DNA of 64,000 nucleotides from Elusimicrobiota bacterium (GCA_016715645.1 JADJZR010000006.1:13622-77621); one strand, 5' to 3'. Shown: positions 26,801-34,535, counted from the first letter of the stretch. Translations and numbers: made by a program. Notes: generated by a model not told the origin, from the sequence alone.

Positions 26801-26903
26801 GGACGTGGAAAAAAATGCGTCCGACGACGCCAGCCGGGTTTTAGCCAAGCAACAGGTCGCCGCGATCCAGGCGGCGTTGGCGGGGGCCAGCGGAGGGCGG
26901 TGA
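23868..26903 (+). CDS. Exported tetratricopeptide-repeat protein (1011 aa)
   Basis: Large TPR scaffold probably in the periplasm. I chose ATG 23868 because AGGAGAGG lies 7 nt upstream and the protein then begins with a signal peptide (hydrophobic WASLVCVFFSGVVFGAG, about 15-31). From about residue 70 to the end it consists of TPR/YbgF-like helical repeats (YFRYSILMRLAACQMHLG, RFELGETFYTQGDFLLAA, RYPDADDAGAAIVQLGQFLE). The frame is open back to 23751, but that stretch is REP sequence. Position ahead of ExbB/ExbD/TonB suggests a structural partner of that energised complex. Confidence 0.85.
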   Translation: MFVPVDFFRWALGARWASLVCVFFSGVVFGAGEPKKEVRSDPLRTFQFSFQSEAVQEAVRNQLTFLHKVAPGVEEVGAQHAVADMLMDQGNYSDAARLLKVLAEAPSKDPYFRYSILMRLAACQMHLGRYTDAIGYYTAVLEGPVRALVPESMIGLAVAQLSAGDSEGAYRRYREVAALYPAYKSHPRYMLPMGLIQWQSRKFQAALDSLLRDDRNPASQYFAGLCYRQLRRFPEASGVFRRITQEHPDTVWADRARFELGETFYTQGDFLLAAHTFSEIYLAHRSRDWDNLALYRLACCDIRLKKFKDAETRLDQLVVRKLEPSLAANTQFLLTDALAAQDKFGKIIRLLKRGPDSKRASENSYRLIWAHAAQGDYEKSVGLANKFLSDVEDSELSPRTLLLQAYSYERLGKRAEAFAAYQLVTEHFPTTPYAARAAELSAINFFRAGEYKSIASQVGSLWRRVDPDIQKKFPETLYWMGHAALRLRDFGQAQKLFQDFVKMAPPEHNWLSQGLRAQALAFAMDKSVKDALPVLQRAFQSAQEADNRPLMAQLTMDTANIMFNSGKYEDAASTYRRLEQVDPKNEQRPFALYQQALSLYRAEYYNEAADTWERMASQYPRDPRAGESLFRASRTRFELGKYLESVAGYQKLVRDFPKSAWIRDARFQIGQAYFNAKEWTKAIEAYQDFKTLFPNDPDLAQVGNYIQLASYNSGMSVAEMEEKFRGQVKTPVLADVYWREGAKLFNDKKYDEARDNFQKILYEFPSSSWAPQASFYRAESLFYQDNFKDAASAYESFLQGFPGNANVAPAQFRLGVCYFSLNNFDRSAAVFEEFTRTFPSDELAKNALLNTAISYARLGDVDKTTLTYLTYAQRYPDADDAGAAIVQLGQFLEKVGQESRALETYRQVPPKRPEYPQALYLMAQLHKSLSEPVGEKNAYEQLIKVSAKSDPYRIAGLLALADIYLVANDAEGALSVYSDVEKNASDDASRVLAKQQVAAIQAALAGASGGR

Positions 26904-26934
26904 AGGTTCTCGTTTTTTAAATTAAGGAGGAATT

Positions 26935-27561
26935 ATGCACGAGTTGAGTTTCATTGAACTATTGAAAATGAGTTTGGTGATGCCGATTTTGTTGGTGTTG
27001 TCGGTCATCATGGTGGCGGTTTTATTTGAGCGGGCTATTTTTTTCGCTAAGAGCGGGAAAATTGATGCGAACTTGTTCAAAAGTATTCGCGAACAGGTGC
27101 TGGCCGGAAAACTTAAAGAAGCTCAAAGTATGGCGGGTCAAGGGCGGGGTTTGATCGCGGAGGCTTTGGGCGCATTGTTGGTGGCGGCGCAGTCGAAAGA
27201 TCGGGTGGAAATGGACCATGTGTTAACCCTTTATTTTCAGCGGACTCAATCCCTGCTGAGTCGGCGGTTGGGGGTGTTTGGGACATTGAGCTTTATTTCT
27301 CCGTTGTTGGGGTTGTTGGGAACCGTGCTGGGGGTGATGGCGGCGTTCCGAGATTTGGCCCTGACGGGGTCCGGCGGGCCGGGGGTGGTGGCGGCGGGTA
27401 TTTCGGAGGCGTTGTATGCCACGGCGGCGGGTATTTTTGTTGCTGTAACGGCGGCGCTGATTTACAACTACTTCAATTTTAAGCTTAAACATATTTTGAA
27501 TAGCTTGAATATATTCGGGCAGGAATTGGCGCTCATCGTCTCGTTAGGACGGGATGTGTGA
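26935..27561 (+). CDS. exbB: MotA/TolQ/ExbB proton channel protein
   Basis: 208-aa inner-membrane proton-channel subunit. A membrane segment near residues 13-33, the cytoplasmic loop (HVLTLYFQRTQSLLSRRLG) and the conserved pair of helices (TLSFISPLLGLLGTVLGVM, about 117-135; ISEALYATAAGIFVAVTAALIYNYFN, about 154-179) match the family. AAGGAGG precedes the ATG. Works with the two ExbD-like proteins and TonB encoded next to convert proton motive force into work on the outer membrane. Confidence 0.9.
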   Translation: MHELSFIELLKMSLVMPILLVLSVIMVAVLFERAIFFAKSGKIDANLFKSIREQVLAGKLKEAQSMAGQGRGLIAEALGALLVAAQSKDRVEMDHVLTLYFQRTQSLLSRRLGVFGTLSFISPLLGLLGTVLGVMAAFRDLALTGSGGPGVVAAGISEALYATAAGIFVAVTAALIYNYFNFKLKHILNSLNIFGQELALIVSLGRDV

Positions 27562-27749
27562 ATTTTTGTAACTACCCAGGGTTTGTCTGTTTTCGACGAT
27601 AAAAATGATTTTCCTTCTCCTCTTGGGAGAAGGTGGCCCGGAGGGCCGGATGAGGGATATGGACGTTCGTGTCGTCGGAAAAACCTTTCCCTCACCCTAC
27701 CCTCTCCCAAGAGGAGAGGGAAATAACCCTGAGCAGTTACAAATTTTTT
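27561..27749 (+). mobile_element. MITE-like inverted-repeat element (189 bp) between exbB and exbD
   Basis: Imperfect terminal inverted repeats: AATTTTTGTAACTACCCAGGGT (27561-27582) against ACCCTGAGCAGTTACAAATTTTTT (27726-27749). Inside are two oppositely oriented REP-like arms: CTTCTCCTCTTGGGAGAAGG (27613-27632) followed by GGCCCGGAGGGCC, and TTTCCCTCACCCTACC plus CTCTCCCAAGAGGAGAGGG (to 27720). No coding capacity. It splits the envelope operon and extends the exbB-exbD gap to 311 nt; the rest of the gap (to 27872) holds a partial CATTCCGGAATGACG repeat. Confidence 0.65.
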
Positions 27750-27872
27750 AGATGGGTTCCGGACAGAACCATTCCGGAATGACGAAAAGGCGGTTGGGGA
27801 ATGGCGCGGGCCTTAGCGAACTATTTCGCTGACAGGGTGTCCCATAGAGTGTTCGTAGGAGGAACTTGAACC

Positions 27873-28322
27873 ATGCATGATCCGGCAACGGACGGGGATA
27901 TTGAAGAAACCGAAAAGATTAACGTGGTACCCTTAGCCGATTTAACGTTGGTATTGTTGATTATTTTGATGGTGTTGTCGCCCATGATCAGCCAGTCCAT
28001 GATTCGGGTGGCCACGCCCCAGGTGGAATCTTCGTCCGGCGGCGGGGGGGGGGATGTGGGCGAGACGCCGGCGGTGGAAGCGGTGCCTCTATTGATTTCG
28101 GTGGGGGAAACGGAAGTCAAACTGAACAACGTTCATTTCGACACCTTGACGGCTTTGTTGGCCACGTTGGCGGACACGTTGCGCCAGCAAAAGAACCGTC
28201 CCGTGATTGTCAGCGCTGACGACGGGGTGTTTGTGGGGCGGGTGGTGGAGGTGTTGGACGGCGCGCGCCAGGCGGGCGCGAAAGAGGTGTCGTTAGTGAA
28301 ATCCGTGGAGGGATCGAAATGA
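27873..28322 (+). CDS. exbD: ExbD/TolR-type biopolymer transport protein (first copy)
   Basis: 149-aa protein with a short cytoplasmic N-terminus and one membrane helix containing the conserved Asp (NVVPLADLTLVLLIILMVLS, about 25-44), then a Gly-rich stretch and a periplasmic domain (LLISVGETEVKLNNVHFDTL, PVIVSADDGVFVGRVVEVLDGARQAG). AGGAGG lies upstream. Its end overlaps the second exbD by ATGA. Confidence 0.88.
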   Translation: MHDPATDGDIEETEKINVVPLADLTLVLLIILMVLSPMISQSMIRVATPQVESSSGGGGGDVGETPAVEAVPLLISVGETEVKLNNVHFDTLTALLATLADTLRQQKNRPVIVSADDGVFVGRVVEVLDGARQAGAKEVSLVKSVEGSK

Positions 28323-28750
28323 ACGATGTTCGACGGCGAATCACGGGAGACGGGGCCATTTCGGGTGTCAATATCGTGCCCGTCATTGACCTGTGTTTGG
28401 TGTTGTTGGTGATATTGTTGATTTTGTCGCCCATGATGGACGATGCGCCCGTGGAGGTCACTCTTCCCAAAGCGCATATTTCAAAGGAAGAACAGGAGAA
28501 TAACATCACTCTCACGGTGGATCCCGCAGGAAACATGGCGGTGAACACAACCCCGGTGGACTTGGCCGGTTTGGGATCCGAAATTCGGCGACAACTTCGC
28601 ACCCGCGACCCCAACGTGGTTGTGGTCATCCGGGCCGACGAGCGCGTTCAATACGGCGGGCTGACGGATTTAATGAAAATTGCCAAAGAAGCGGGTGCTC
28701 AGTATGTGGCCTTGGGCACCCGTGACATCGATGAGGAGTCCAAGAAATGA
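28319..28750 (+). CDS. exbD: ExbD/TolR-type biopolymer transport protein (second copy)
   Basis: 143-aa paralogue of the preceding protein. Membrane helix with the conserved Asp in NIVPVIDLCLVLLVILLILSPMMDD (about 19-43), and a periplasmic domain with NITLTVDPAGNMAVNTTPVDL and VVVIRADERVQYGGLTDLMKIAKEAG. Two divergent ExbD proteins with a single ExbB suggest a heteromeric stator, as in some TonB/gliding-type systems. Overlaps both neighbours by 4 bp. Confidence 0.9.
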   Translation: MNDVRRRITGDGAISGVNIVPVIDLCLVLLVILLILSPMMDDAPVEVTLPKAHISKEEQENNITLTVDPAGNMAVNTTPVDLAGLGSEIRRQLRTRDPNVVVVIRADERVQYGGLTDLMKIAKEAGAQYVALGTRDIDEESKK

Positions 28751-29832
28751 CCGTTTCCCATTGGGACATGGTGTATGGCCGGCCATCGATTTCAAAAGAG
28801 GCCTTATTGTATGGCGTGGCGGTGGCGTTGCATTTACCGCTCTTGTTTTTGCAATTTAAAGCGCCTTTAAAAGTGAAAGAAAATAATGATTCGTTGTACG
28901 TGATCAACATGCGCGACAAGGCCATCGATCAGATATTGGCGAAAGGGGTGTTTATCCCCAAGTCGGTGCCGGGGATGTCGCCGCCGAAGGTGGATCTTTC
29001 AGGAATCGTTCGGGGTAGGCCATCCATTCCGGCGCCGTCAATGTCGGTGAACAATCTCAGTATAGGGTCGCAGGGCGTGTTGCCACCGAGCATGAATTTA
29101 ACGGGGCCGACCGTGGTTCCTCCTAAAATCACCTCGGTACCTGATGTAGCGGGGGGCCCTGGTGGAGGGGGTGTAGGCGCTCCCGTTGCCGATAAAGGCG
29201 CTTTTCGTGTCGCCCCCAACTCCATACAGTCGCTGGTTGTTGGATCAGGTAAAATTACAGGGGCAAACACTTCGGCCCAAACGATACATGTTCCAACGGG
29301 CCCAACCGCTCGGGCCGAAGAAGGCCTAGGCACCGCTGAAAAAAAAATCTCGAGAATCCCTTTGCCCGCACCTGTCTCCATGAATTCCGGCATGACCTCC
29401 GCTCCCGCGCTTAAAGACAGGGGGGCTCGGGAAGGAAACATCGTTGTTCCAGCTCCCATTGAATTGGGTCCGGATGAAAACGTCTCGGTGGCCTCGGCAC
29501 AGCCTCGACAGCTGACGCCGGACGAGCGGAAAAAAGAACTGTTCCCTATTCGGGGAGCGTTGCGGGGGCGGGGGGTGTTGAAATCCGAACAGCCGGAGTT
29601 TCCTGAATGGGCGCGCAAAAGGGGCATCGAGGCCACGGTTCGGTTGCGGTTTTCAGTGACGCCGGATGGGCGGGTGAAAGAAAACATCGACACGGTATTG
29701 GGGTCGGGCTATTCCGAGTTGGATAAGTTGGCGCGATCGGCGCTTTTGAAGTGGGTGTTTGAGCCCTTGGCGGCGGATAAAGGCAACGAAGTCCAAGACG
29801 GCGAAATCGAGTTTAAGTTCTCCATCAAATGA
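28747..29832 (+). CDS. tonB: TonB family protein
   Basis: 361-aa energy transducer. A hydrophobic N-terminal segment (about residues 17-36, LLYGVAVALHLPLLFLQF) is followed by a Pro/Gly/Val-rich spacer (60-230) and the C-terminal TonB domain (about 275-360; PEFPEWARKRGIEATVRLRF, GRVKENIDTVLGSGYSELDKLARSALLKWVFEPL). It ends close to the stop, as TonB proteins do. Co-encoded with ExbB and two ExbD; the outer-membrane client is not identified here. Confidence 0.88.
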   Translation: MTVSHWDMVYGRPSISKEALLYGVAVALHLPLLFLQFKAPLKVKENNDSLYVINMRDKAIDQILAKGVFIPKSVPGMSPPKVDLSGIVRGRPSIPAPSMSVNNLSIGSQGVLPPSMNLTGPTVVPPKITSVPDVAGGPGGGGVGAPVADKGAFRVAPNSIQSLVVGSGKITGANTSAQTIHVPTGPTARAEEGLGTAEKKISRIPLPAPVSMNSGMTSAPALKDRGAREGNIVVPAPIELGPDENVSVASAQPRQLTPDERKKELFPIRGALRGRGVLKSEQPEFPEWARKRGIEATVRLRFSVTPDGRVKENIDTVLGSGYSELDKLARSALLKWVFEPLAADKGNEVQDGEIEFKFSIK

Positions 29833-30866
29833 AAAAATACGGATTCGTGATCCTTTTTTACTCACTGGGAGCCGGATCGGTCCGGGCGGCGGAGACTGCC
29901 GTTGAAAACAAACCCGTCATCTCGCGCACCGCTCCCCGTTTGGAAAAAGACGAAATTGAGAAAGTTTCCGGAAAACTGGGGGCCGATGAAAAGGGAGCCG
30001 AATCTGTTTCCATTACCGGAACCGAACGGGTGGCCGCAAGCACCGATACCATCAGCCAAGACATTCAAGCCTCGGCTCAAGATGAAGTTCCCATCGTTTT
30101 GGAGCCGCCGCCCCTGGATTTGCCGTTTAAAGACGTGGTGGGGTTCGCCCGTCCGGGGCAAGGGGAACGGGTGCTGACAGGGCCTGTGGACCATATGCCC
30201 GGCAACGAAATATTGGGGTTGGCCGTGGTGGACGCGCGGCAAGGATTAAGTCCTTTGGCTTTAAAAATTCCAACGCCACCTTTTGTCCGCATGGAGTCGC
30301 CCTTCGGCAACGAGGCCACCCAATGGACCTTTCGCGTGGAAGACCCTTCGGAGCGGGCGGTGTATCAGACCGCGGGGGTGTCTAAACCACCGGCCATTTT
30401 AACCTGGGATGGATACCGCGACGGTGAGATGCTGATGTTGGCGGGGGTGGTTTACCAACCGGTGTTGCGGCTGACAGACCCGCGGGGCCTTCCGCAACAA
30501 TTTTTTGGCGACCCCATTCAGTTGGATGTCTTGCAGTTCGACCAGGGGGGGGTGAGGCATGTGGAATTTCGGACCCACGCCCTGTTCCAGAACAACTCTC
30601 AAGAAATGGCTGTGGAGGCGGTGCCGTTGGTGCGTTCGTTGTTGAACGCGATGCGGGTACACGACACCGCGCCTTACCGGATCACCTTGTATGAGTCGGA
30701 TTCCGGCCGGCCGTTGGCGGAAAAACGGTTAGCCGTCATGAAAAAGTTTTTTATGGACGCGTTGGTTATGGACGCGGACCGGTTTGTGTTTGGGGTACAA
30801 CCGCCCCACGAGCGCGGGTTGGTGACTGAGTTTTTAATGGGGCTCTCCGCGGTGACCGTTCCGTGA
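29829..30866 (+). CDS. Exported protein of unknown function in the TonB operon
   Basis: 345-aa protein with signal peptide (MKKYGFVILFYSLGAGSVRAAE). The middle contains two beta-rich segments (WTFRVEDPSERAVYQTAGV, ILTWDGYRDGEMLMLAGVVY). The C-terminal ~100 residues (FDQGGVRHVEFRTHALF..., RITLYESDSGRPLAEKRLAVMKKFF) have spacing reminiscent of OmpA-like peptidoglycan-binding domains (strand - helix - AEKRLAVMKKF), but I would not assign it. Overlaps tonB and the next gene by 4 bp each, so it should act with the complex. Confidence 0.7.
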   Translation: MKKYGFVILFYSLGAGSVRAAETAVENKPVISRTAPRLEKDEIEKVSGKLGADEKGAESVSITGTERVAASTDTISQDIQASAQDEVPIVLEPPPLDLPFKDVVGFARPGQGERVLTGPVDHMPGNEILGLAVVDARQGLSPLALKIPTPPFVRMESPFGNEATQWTFRVEDPSERAVYQTAGVSKPPAILTWDGYRDGEMLMLAGVVYQPVLRLTDPRGLPQQFFGDPIQLDVLQFDQGGVRHVEFRTHALFQNNSQEMAVEAVPLVRSLLNAMRVHDTAPYRITLYESDSGRPLAEKRLAVMKKFFMDALVMDADRFVFGVQPPHERGLVTEFLMGLSAVTVP

Positions 30867-31668
30867 AATGGAAATGGATGTCTGTGGTGACCGCTGTGTT
30901 AACGGCGGGGTTCCTGTGGGCGGCCGACCCGGCGGTTTTGGCGGAACAGGGTAAAAAATGTTTGATAAGGGCGATTACAACAAGGCTCTTCAAATTTTTT
31001 TACGGCTTAAAAAAGAAGATCCGTCTCACCCCCTGCCGAAAGAATACATCAATAAGTGCCAAGACAAAATTGTTGAAGCCGAAAAAGAAATTCGCATGAA
31101 AAAGGCCAAGGAAGAAGGTTCCAACGCGTCGGATTTGTTCGCCCCCACGGAACCCGCCCCGGCCTGGACGGCCCCCAGTCAACGCAAGTTGAATCCCGCT
31201 AAAAAAACAACCAAAAAATCAAAAAAGAAAAAACGCACAACTTATTCAACCCCCGGGTCGCTGTACCAAAAGGAGAAAAGGCCGTCGCCTTTGTTGGTTC
31301 AGCAACAGGCCTTGACCGAAGGGTATCGAAACAAAATATTGGAGGGCAAAGCCATTGAAATAAAACGCTCCGGTCGAAAAGTAGAAGTGGTGGCGTTTTT
31401 GAGCCGGTTGTTTTTGCCTTTTTCCGACGTGTTGGCCCCTGACGCCGTTCCCGCTATTGAAATCGTGGCGAGAGAGCTGTCCCACGATCCGGGCCGGACG
31501 ACCACCTTGAGGGCCGTGGATTCGCTGACCCCCGCTGTCCGCCAACAGATGCTGGATTTGCCCGCTCGACGGGTATCCATCTTGTTTAGTTATTTTGTCC
31601 ACGCGGCCGTGAGCGAAGAAATGGGCGGCGACCGCTTGACGTTCACCGCGAAAGATTTGGACGATTAG
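30863..31668 (+). pseudogene. Exported TPR/OmpA-like protein, broken by a one-base frameshift at an A6 run
   Basis: The first 30 codons encode a signal peptide and the start of a TPR-like helix (MKWKWMSVVTAVLTAGFLWA, then AVLAEQGKK) in one frame. From 30958 the protein continues in the next frame (MFDKGDYNKALQIFLRLKK...) to 31668. The join is at GGTAAAAAATG (near 30953): one extra A would restore EQGKKMFDKGDYNKAL, about 268 aa in all. The C-terminal ~95 residues (from about 31375, VEVVAFLSRLFLPF) match the tail of the neighbouring exported protein in style. Either a real indel, a homopolymer sequencing error, or -1 slippage. The intact ORF in the second frame is 30958-31668. Confidence 0.7.
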
Positions 31669-32726
31669 AAATTATCCGCAAACAAATATATCGTATCGAA
31701 AGGAGATATTAATGGGGAAGTTTCGAAAACATCTGTTGGCGACGGTGTTGGTGGGAATTGCGGTAACGGGATGGGCGCGGGTGAACAGGTTGGAGCCGTG
31801 GGCTCCGGGTTTTGACGCCAATGTCTCTAGCCAAAAATGGAATCATGCTGTGTTTGCCCACGTGGCCAACAGCGGGGCTTATGGCACGGACACGACAGGA
31901 TTGGGGTATTCGTTAACGACTCCCTATGGAAAAAACTGGGAACTGGCTGGGACCTGGGGGATCAAGACCTTGGACTCGGAGGGGGTGTATGACGATTCGG
32001 GGATCACGGATTTGTCGTTTGGGGCTAAGGGGAAATTGCCGAAAGAGTGGATGGGCGACTCCCTGAAAGGGGTGGGGGAATTCGGCGTTTCGATCCCCAC
32101 AGGGGATCCGGATCATGGGATCGGCGCGGGCGGGTTCGGCTTCTTTGGAAACGTCGGCGTGACGGCGCCGCTTCGGGCGGTTCGAGGGTACGCCCAGCTG
32201 GGGATGAAACTGTACACGGAAGGAAGCAATACCCAATGGGGCAACACGCTCAGTTATTCGGCGGGAGGTATGTACTCGTTGGGGTCGGAGTGGATGCTTT
32301 CCGGAGACGTGCGCGTGTTGACCCACGCTAAAGACAAAATTGACGGAGTGACATTGCCCGACGCTGTCCAGGAAGCCTACCTGGCCCCCGGCGGCGTGTG
32401 GCACCCCGCGGATTTGCCCTTTGAAACCCAAGGCCTTCTGTTGATTGGTCTCACGGGTGACTCCTACGATTTCGGCCTCCAGGCCGGGGTTCGGTTTTAA
32501 GGCTTGCATGCAACACCCCTTCTGAGAACCGTAATTCCAGCTGTCGTGTAATAACGTCCCCTAAGGGGGTGTATCCTATGCCGCTTTCCTTATTTCTCGG
32601 GATTCGTACTCTGGAAACATGATAACGGCGGGGTGAACGCCGAAGGCCTTGGCCAACTGTTCTGCCCGGTGTTTGCCGATGTCCACGCGGCCGTTTTCCA
32701 GTAGACTTAGATTTGTGGGACTGATA
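31458..32726 (+). repeat. Segmental duplication, copy 1 (1.27 kb)
   Basis: Near-identical to 34536-35803. It begins inside the 30863-31668 gene (TGAAATCGTGGCGAG) and ends inside higA (GGGACTGATA). It includes the entire outer-membrane protein gene and the region around GTCCCCTAAGGGGG. Confidence 0.95.
31712..32500 (+). CDS. Predicted outer-membrane beta-barrel protein (copy 1, intact)
   Basis: 262-aa protein with a signal peptide (KHLLATVLVGIAVTGWA). It is followed by alternating amphipathic strands (LGYSLTTPYGKNWELAGTWG, VYDDSGITDLSFGAKGKL, VRGYAQLGMKLYTEG) and ends in Phe (DFGLQAGVRF), as expected for BAM substrates. The pattern is that of transporter-type barrels (Phenol_MetA_deg-like), without a predicted solute. 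Shine-Dalgarno AAAGGAGAT. A duplicated copy at 34790 carries a frameshift. Confidence 0.78.
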   Translation: MGKFRKHLLATVLVGIAVTGWARVNRLEPWAPGFDANVSSQKWNHAVFAHVANSGAYGTDTTGLGYSLTTPYGKNWELAGTWGIKTLDSEGVYDDSGITDLSFGAKGKLPKEWMGDSLKGVGEFGVSIPTGDPDHGIGAGGFGFFGNVGVTAPLRAVRGYAQLGMKLYTEGSNTQWGNTLSYSAGGMYSLGSEWMLSGDVRVLTHAKDKIDGVTLPDAVQEAYLAPGGVWHPADLPFETQGLLLIGLTGDSYDFGLQAGVRF

Positions 32727-32851
32727 GCGGATTTCCTGGCTAACTCTTCCTGCGTCCACTGTTTTAGCTCACGCAAAAGACGGATCACCTCTCCGGTGGT
32801 CAGTCCCACAAAAACTGTGGCCGCTTTAAATTCATTTGGATTGATCTTCAT
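32576..32851 (-). CDS. higA: HigA-like XRE-family antitoxin
   Basis: 91-aa DNA-binding protein. HTH_3 domain: LRELKQWTQEELARKSAISPTNLSLLENGR (about 22-51), with VDIGKHRAEQLAKAFGVHPAVIMFPEYE after it. ATG 32851 is preceded by AGGAGG at ideal spacing. It lies directly downstream of the HigB-like toxin (10 nt), the reversed toxin-first order typical of higBA. The 3' half is part of the segmental duplication; a second copy of that half survives fused to a Fic fragment at 35653. Confidence 0.85.
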   Translation of the reverse strand: MKINPNEFKAATVFVGLTTGEVIRLLRELKQWTQEELARKSAISPTNLSLLENGRVDIGKHRAEQLAKAFGVHPAVIMFPEYESREIRKAA

Positions 32852-32861
32852 GCGCATCCTC

Positions 32862-33209
32862 CTAATAATCGTGAGGGGAAATCTCCAGAACCAGAACTCG
32901 CCCCGTTTTCGGGTCAACAAAATAGACAACCCGGTATTTTAAACTAAGACGGGAAGACCGTTGCCATTCCCGTTCCCCTTTCAGCTTTTCATCGTGGAAC
33001 CCCGGAAAGTTCTTGAGGATCCCCGGCCCGTGGCGATAAACGAGATCTTTCCAAAGTTCGTATTGGGCGGACCAAACATTTGCCCAATTCCAGGCGAGCC
33101 AACCAGGTTCGCGACGATATATCTGTTTCTTTGTAAAGACATGGGCTTCGTCGCTGTTGGTTTTCCCTTCATTCCGGAATGACGAAATATGGGTTCCAGC
33201 TAACTCCAT
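32862..33209 (-). CDS. higB: HigB/RelE-like toxin, start uncertain
   Basis: RelE-fold mRNA interferase-like protein. Core: WSAQYELWKDLVYRHGPGIL, FPGFHDEKLKGEREWQRSSRL, LKYRVVYFVDPKTGRVLVLEISPHDY. The recognisable protein begins about residue 24 (VFTKKQIYRREPGWLAWNW, near 33140). The upstream part of the frame lies in a repeat shared with 37888-37977, so the native start may have been replaced by repeat insertion and the toxin may be inactive or use an acquired start at 33209. Antitoxin higA follows. Confidence 0.7.
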   Translation of the reverse strand: MELAGTHISSFRNEGKTNSDEAHVFTKKQIYRREPGWLAWNWANVWSAQYELWKDLVYRHGPGILKNFPGFHDEKLKGEREWQRSSRLSLKYRVVYFVDPKTGRVLVLEISPHDY

Positions 33210-33278
33210 GCCGCAATGACGTGAGTGGTTGCCGCACTTTTACATGTCCGCTAAGTCAATTAGTATACTCCGGCCCTT
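33165..33278 (+). repeat. Interspersed repeat R2, copy a
   Basis: CCTTCATTCCG ... AACTCCATGCCGCAATGACGTGAGTGGT ... ACATGTCCGCTAAGTCAATTAGTATACTCCGGCCC. Matches copy b at 37888-37977; the 25-nt end AAGTCAATTAGTATACTCCG recurs at 39736-39760. AGTATACT is palindromic. No coding capacity. Confidence 0.8.
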
Positions 33279-33297
33279 TGTGCCTTTGTGAATTCTG

Positions 33298-33331
33298 TAT
33301 ACAATACCGGCAATTTTACGGTATAATTGCC
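33298..33331 (+). promoter_or_regulatory. Promoter and nested dyads of the 33335 ATPase gene
   Basis: TATACA (33298-33303), 18 nt, TATAAT (33322-33327), seven nucleotides, ATG 33335. Two interleaved inverted repeats cover it: ATACCG/CGGTAT (33304-33309/33319-33324) and GGCAATT/AATTGCC (33309-33315/33325-33331), a plausible autoregulatory operator. The transcript would be leaderless. Confidence 0.55.
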
Positions 33332-33334
33332 GAC

Positions 33335-34480
33335 ATGCTTAACAGATTGCTTTCTTCTCCAAAAACCTCGGCCTTTCTGTTCGGTCCGCGCGGAACGGGC
33401 AAGTCCACCTGGCTGAAGGCCCAAGGTCCGCGCGGGATCTCCTATGATCTCCTGGATGCCCAAAAAGCCCTTCGTTTTGCGAAAGAACCTGGACTGCTTT
33501 ACCGCGAGTTGGCCGGAGAAAAACCGGGGACCTGGGTCATCCTCGATGAAATCCAAAAAGTTCCCGCCCTCTTGGATGATGTGCATCGTCTCATGGAAGA
33601 AAAACGCCTTCGCTTCCTGATGTCCGGGTCGAGCGCCCGAAAACTGAGGAGAGGCGCGGCCAATCTCCTGGGAGGGCGCGCCATTCAGTTGGGGCTTTTT
33701 CCATTGGTTTCGCGGGAATTGGGAAATCTCTTTCATGTGGAACGGGCTATGCGCTACGGAACTCTCCCGATGTCATGGCAGAGCGAAGATCCGGGCACTT
33801 TTTTGAGGGGTTACGCTCAAACCTACCTCCAGGAAGAAGTAAAAAGTGAAGCGCTCACGCGTCAGCTGGGTGGGTTCGCTCGGTTTTTGGAGGTGGCGGC
33901 GCGGCAGAACGGGCAGGTCACCAATGTGTCGAACATTGCCCGAGATGCGCTTGTGGCCCGGACAACCGTGCAAGGTTTTTTTGAGATATTGATTGACACC
34001 CTGATGGGGTATTGGTTGCCCGCCTGGAAACTGAAACGTTCAACCAAACAGATCGCACATCCCAAATTTTATTTTTTTGATCCCGGGGTGTGCCGCGCGC
34101 TCATGGAGCGGGCGGCCTATCCGGTCCAGCCGGAAGAGAGGGGGTTCCTCCTTGAGTCCCTTGTGCTCAATGAGCTTCGCGCGTATCTTTCCTATCATCG
34201 GCTTCACTATCCCCTGTTCTTCTGGCGGAGTCCGGACGACGTTGAAGTGGATATCCTCTTTGAAACAAAAAAGGGCTATCTCGCGCTGGAAATCAAGAGT
34301 TCCCCGCGATGGGATGAACGTTTTGGGAAAGGACTGACCCGTGTCCGGGAAGAGATGGGGACAAAAGTTAAATGTCTTGGGGTATTTCTAGGCGACCGAG
34401 ATCTCAAGACACCCCATGGCGATGTTTGGACATTGTCCCACTTTCTCACCAGGCTGTGGAACGGGGAGCTGATTGAATAG
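33335..34480 (+). CDS. AAA-type ATPase with DUF4143-like C-terminus (archaeal-ATPase-like family)
   Basis: 381-aa protein. AAA_14 domain with Walker A FLFGPRGTGKSTW (about 16-28), Walker B WVILDEIQKVPALLDDVH (about 67-84) and sensor FLMSGSSARKLRRGAAN (about 97-113). The C-terminal DUF4143 region has a nuclease-like VEVDILFETKKGYLALEIKSS (about 303-323). Members are common in genomic islands with unknown function. Start chosen at ATG 33335 next to a strong -10; the frame is open back to 33179 through repeat sequence. It lies between the two copies of the segmental duplication. Confidence 0.85.
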   Translation: MLNRLLSSPKTSAFLFGPRGTGKSTWLKAQGPRGISYDLLDAQKALRFAKEPGLLYRELAGEKPGTWVILDEIQKVPALLDDVHRLMEEKRLRFLMSGSSARKLRRGAANLLGGRAIQLGLFPLVSRELGNLFHVERAMRYGTLPMSWQSEDPGTFLRGYAQTYLQEEVKSEALTRQLGGFARFLEVAARQNGQVTNVSNIARDALVARTTVQGFFEILIDTLMGYWLPAWKLKRSTKQIAHPKFYFFDPGVCRALMERAAYPVQPEERGFLLESLVLNELRAYLSYHRLHYPLFFWRSPDDVEVDILFETKKGYLALEIKSSPRWDERFGKGLTRVREEMGTKVKCLGVFLGDRDLKTPHGDVWTLSHFLTRLWNGELIE

Positions 34481-34535
34481 ACTCAGATAACATTTTATAT
34501 CTCCTATCACTGCTGTCCTACAGAGCTGTTACCAA

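Noticed and set aside
30940..30965. Confident call of programmed -1 frameshifting at A6
   Set aside because: No downstream pseudoknot or stem was evident, and homopolymer errors are plausible elsewhere in this assembly; kept only as a possibility.
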